Of a stretch of 7,044 nucleotides of DNA, positions 6,108 through 7,044 are shown in pieces (positions within the stretch are counted from its first letter, which is position 1; each line of letters begins with the position of its first letter). Made by a program: the position numbers and the translations under genes. The notes under the pieces are model-generated. The model was not told the origin of the DNA and did not search any database. It was given only the letters and a program-made list of their open reading frames with translations. Source of the DNA: Treponema sp. Its GTDB lineage: Bacteria; Spirochaetota; Spirochaetia; Treponematales; Breznakiellaceae. The stretch is taken from assembly GCA_031254175.1 (NCBI GenBank), contig JAIRUY010000227.1:1-7044 (forward strand), given 5' to 3'.

Positions 6108-6727
6108 ACAGCGGCGTAAAGGGGCCGAATGTCCTTGACCGGCTGGTAACCTTGTTTTCAAAACTCCCCGGCATAGGGAAAAAAAGCGCAGGCCGAATCG
6201 TATATCACATTCTCGACTCAAACCCGATGCTGGCGGAAAATATCGCAAATGAACTTTCGCTCCTGCACAAAACAATCCGCCGCTGCAGCATTTGCGGCGG
6301 ATTTACCGAAAACAATCCCTGTTCTGTCTGCTCCGATTCAGGCCGCGATCACTCGATTATTTGTGTTGTGGAAAGCGCGCAGGACATGAGGATCATTGAA
6401 GATGCCCGTGAGTACCCGGGGGTTTATCATGTTCTCGGCGGATTGATTGCGCCACTGGAAGGTGTGGGGCCGGCAAATCTTTCCATTGACAAACTTATAA
6501 GCCGCCTTGACGGCAGCCATCAAGAGGGTGAAAATGTCAAAGAACTGATTCTCGCATTAAACCCGACAGTTGAAGGCGACACAACAGCGCTTTACCTGCA
6601 AAAGCTGCTTAAAGATTTTCCGGTAGAAATTACGCGGCTTGCTTCCGGTATGCCTGTCGGCGGAAATATCGAATACATCGACAAACTGACATTATCCCGA
6701 AGTTTCCGCGGCCGCGTAAAGATTTAG
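6104..6727 (+). CDS. recR: Recombination mediator protein RecR
   Basis: The 207-residue protein is RecR of the RecFOR pathway. With RecO and RecF it helps RecA displace single-strand binding protein at gaps and stalled forks. Domains in order are a helix-hairpin-helix DNA-binding region (LSKLPGIGKKSAGR, about 18-31), a four-cysteine zinc finger (Cys61, 64, 73, 76), a Toprim domain (about 84-180, with IICVVES and LNPTVEGDTTA) and a C-terminal segment with the conserved GMPVGGNIEYID (182-193). The GTG at 6104 overlaps the ybaB stop codon (GTGA), so translation is probably coupled. The first eight or so residues (MNSGVKGP) precede the usual family start and may be a small extension. Nothing suggests inactivation. 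Confidence 0.96.
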   Translation: MNSGVKGPNVLDRLVTLFSKLPGIGKKSAGRIVYHILDSNPMLAENIANELSLLHKTIRRCSICGGFTENNPCSVCSDSGRDHSIICVVESAQDMRIIEDAREYPGVYHVLGGLIAPLEGVGPANLSIDKLISRLDGSHQEGENVKELILALNPTVEGDTTALYLQKLLKDFPVEITRLASGMPVGGNIEYIDKLTLSRSFRGRVKI

Positions 6728-6731
6728 TATA

Positions 6732-6771
6732 TTGAGCCTCTTGCAAAACTGGAGTTTTTCGAACACCGAGC
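6732..6771 (+). repeat. Palindrome-like repeat after recR, related to the 41-80 element
   Basis: Starting at TGAGC (6733-6737), this stretch matches the element beginning at position 41 without gaps at about 17 of the first 23 bases: TGAGC, TT, CAAA, CT and GA are shared in register. Its core AAAACT-GG-AGTTTT (6745-6758) is a perfect inverted repeat followed by one more T, so it may act as a weak terminator for the dnaX operon. Unlike the first copy, the outer arms no longer pair well. It could be an eroded copy of a dispersed palindrome or an insertion-sequence end. Confidence 0.4.
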
Positions 6772-6788
6772 GGCCCTCAAGGCGGTGT
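6763..6788 (+). terminator. GC-containing hairpin downstream of recR
   Basis: ACACCG (6763-6768) and CGGTGT (6783-6788) pair perfectly across a 14-base loop, in which GCC (6773-6775) can also pair with GGC (6781-6783) in an alternative fold. No U tract follows. It may stabilise or end the dnaX-ybaB-recR transcript, but it is weak evidence for a true terminator. Confidence 0.3.
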
Positions 6789-6878
6789 ACATAAACCGTT
6801 CGTTAAGCGACACTGGAATTATAGAAAAATGTATAAAAAACCATATGTTTTTAAAATGGGAGAAAATCAAAAAACAAC

Positions 6879-6907
6879 TTGACAAAATATGTACAATAAT
6901 GCATATT
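6879..6907 (+). promoter_or_regulatory. Candidate promoter of the toxin-like gene
   Basis: A perfect -35 box TTGACA (6879-6884) is followed after 17 bases by CATATT (6902-6907, 4 of 6), or after 19 bases by TATTAT (6904-6909). Transcription would start near 6914-6917, at the ATG at 6915, so the message would be leaderless; no Shine-Dalgarno site is present. The region is much richer in A and T than the recR operon. Confidence 0.5.
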
Positions 6908-6909
6908 AT
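6896..6909. promoter_or_regulatory. Inverted repeat over the toxin promoter -10 region
   Basis: ATAAT-GCAT-ATTAT is a five-base inverted repeat with a four-base centre, lying across the -10 box. HigBA-type operons are commonly autoregulated by the antitoxin binding such sites at the promoter. Chance is a serious alternative in DNA this AT-rich. Confidence 0.25.
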
Positions 6910-6914
6910 GATAT

Positions 6915-7043
6915 ATGTGGCCTGTAAAATATACCAATGAATATGAAAATTGGTTTGCACTCCAAGAAGAAGAAAATAAAATGGTGATAAATGCAAAAGT
7001 CATCTTGCTTTCAACCTTTGGTCCACAATTGGGAAGGCCGTAA
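6915..7043 (+). pseudogene. Truncated HigB/RelE-superfamily toxin (Gp49-like), stop after 42 codons
   Basis: The 42 codons encode an N-terminus that fits the HigB/Gp49 group of type II toxins: MWPVKYTNEYENWF at the start, a helix EEENKMVINAKVILL, and the family hallmark FGPQLGRP (35-42). In the family this is followed by a conserved Tyr and a Leu-Lys-Gly region that leads to the catalytic core, in proteins of about 100-120 residues. Here the next codon is TAA (7041-7043), one base from the window end. A single change from TAT or TAC would explain it, and a small frameshift is also possible. If the stop is real, the mRNA-cleaving core is lost and the gene is inactive. The HTH antitoxin gene normally found just downstream would lie outside the window. 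The start is set by homology; there is no Shine-Dalgarno site. Confidence 0.6.
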
Positions 7044-7044
7044 G

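Noticed and set aside
6732..6914. Complete insertion sequence or MITE after recR
   Set aside because: Only one IS-end-like or palindromic segment is visible, with no transposase, no matching second end and no target duplication inside the window.
6724..6996. Open frame of 90 codons on the minus strand after recR, rich in hydrophobic residues
   Set aside because: It is AT-rich sequence with no family resemblance and no ribosome binding site, and it runs antisense to the promoter and toxin-like gene. The hydrophobicity follows from base composition.

Overview
The window reads as a piece of bacterial chromosome, most likely from a spirochaete of the Treponema group. That placement is inference: it rests on the general feel of the proteins and on the dnaX-ybaB-recR order, which is widespread in bacteria and also found in treponemes, and no marker gene here proves it. 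Seven intact protein genes and one short, apparently broken gene account for almost all of the sequence. I saw no rRNA, tRNA, CRISPR array or complete insertion sequence.

Left block (1-3154, + strand). A structured leader with two consecutive hairpins (41-80 and 86-105) ends directly at the Shine-Dalgarno site of a membrane-anchored S41 C-terminal processing protease (ctpA, 118-1623). The 16S rRNA m3U methyltransferase gene rsmE overlaps the ctpA stop codon by 4 bases. A WecG/TagA/CpsF-type glycosyltransferase gene in turn overlaps rsmE by 37 bases. The three are almost certainly co-transcribed and translationally linked, although their functions (envelope proteolysis, ribosome modification, envelope polymer synthesis) do not form one obvious pathway. 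The glycosyltransferase lacks the aspartate expected in its active-site loop.

Middle (3168-4190, - strand). One secreted protein of a conserved but, to my knowledge, uncharacterised family faces the left block, with only 13 bases between the two stop codons. It resembles a group of actinobacterial lipoproteins that share an LALDPEW segment, an HQF motif and a C-terminal YQ.

Right block (4280-6727, + strand). dnaX, ybaB and recR form a tight replication and repair operon: clamp-loader tau/gamma subunit, nucleoid-associated protein and RecFOR mediator. dnaX is short for a tau protein. It carries an in-frame A AAA AAG heptamer followed by a GC-rich stem, the same arrangement as the E. coli programmed -1 frameshift site, but placed only about 30 codons from the end.

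Right edge (6728-7044). After recR the sequence turns AT-rich. It holds a palindrome-like repeat related to the leader hairpin at the left edge, a good promoter, and the first 42 codons of a HigB/RelE-type toxin gene. That gene runs into a TAA exactly where the family normally has a conserved tyrosine. This edge looks like accessory DNA next to core genes.
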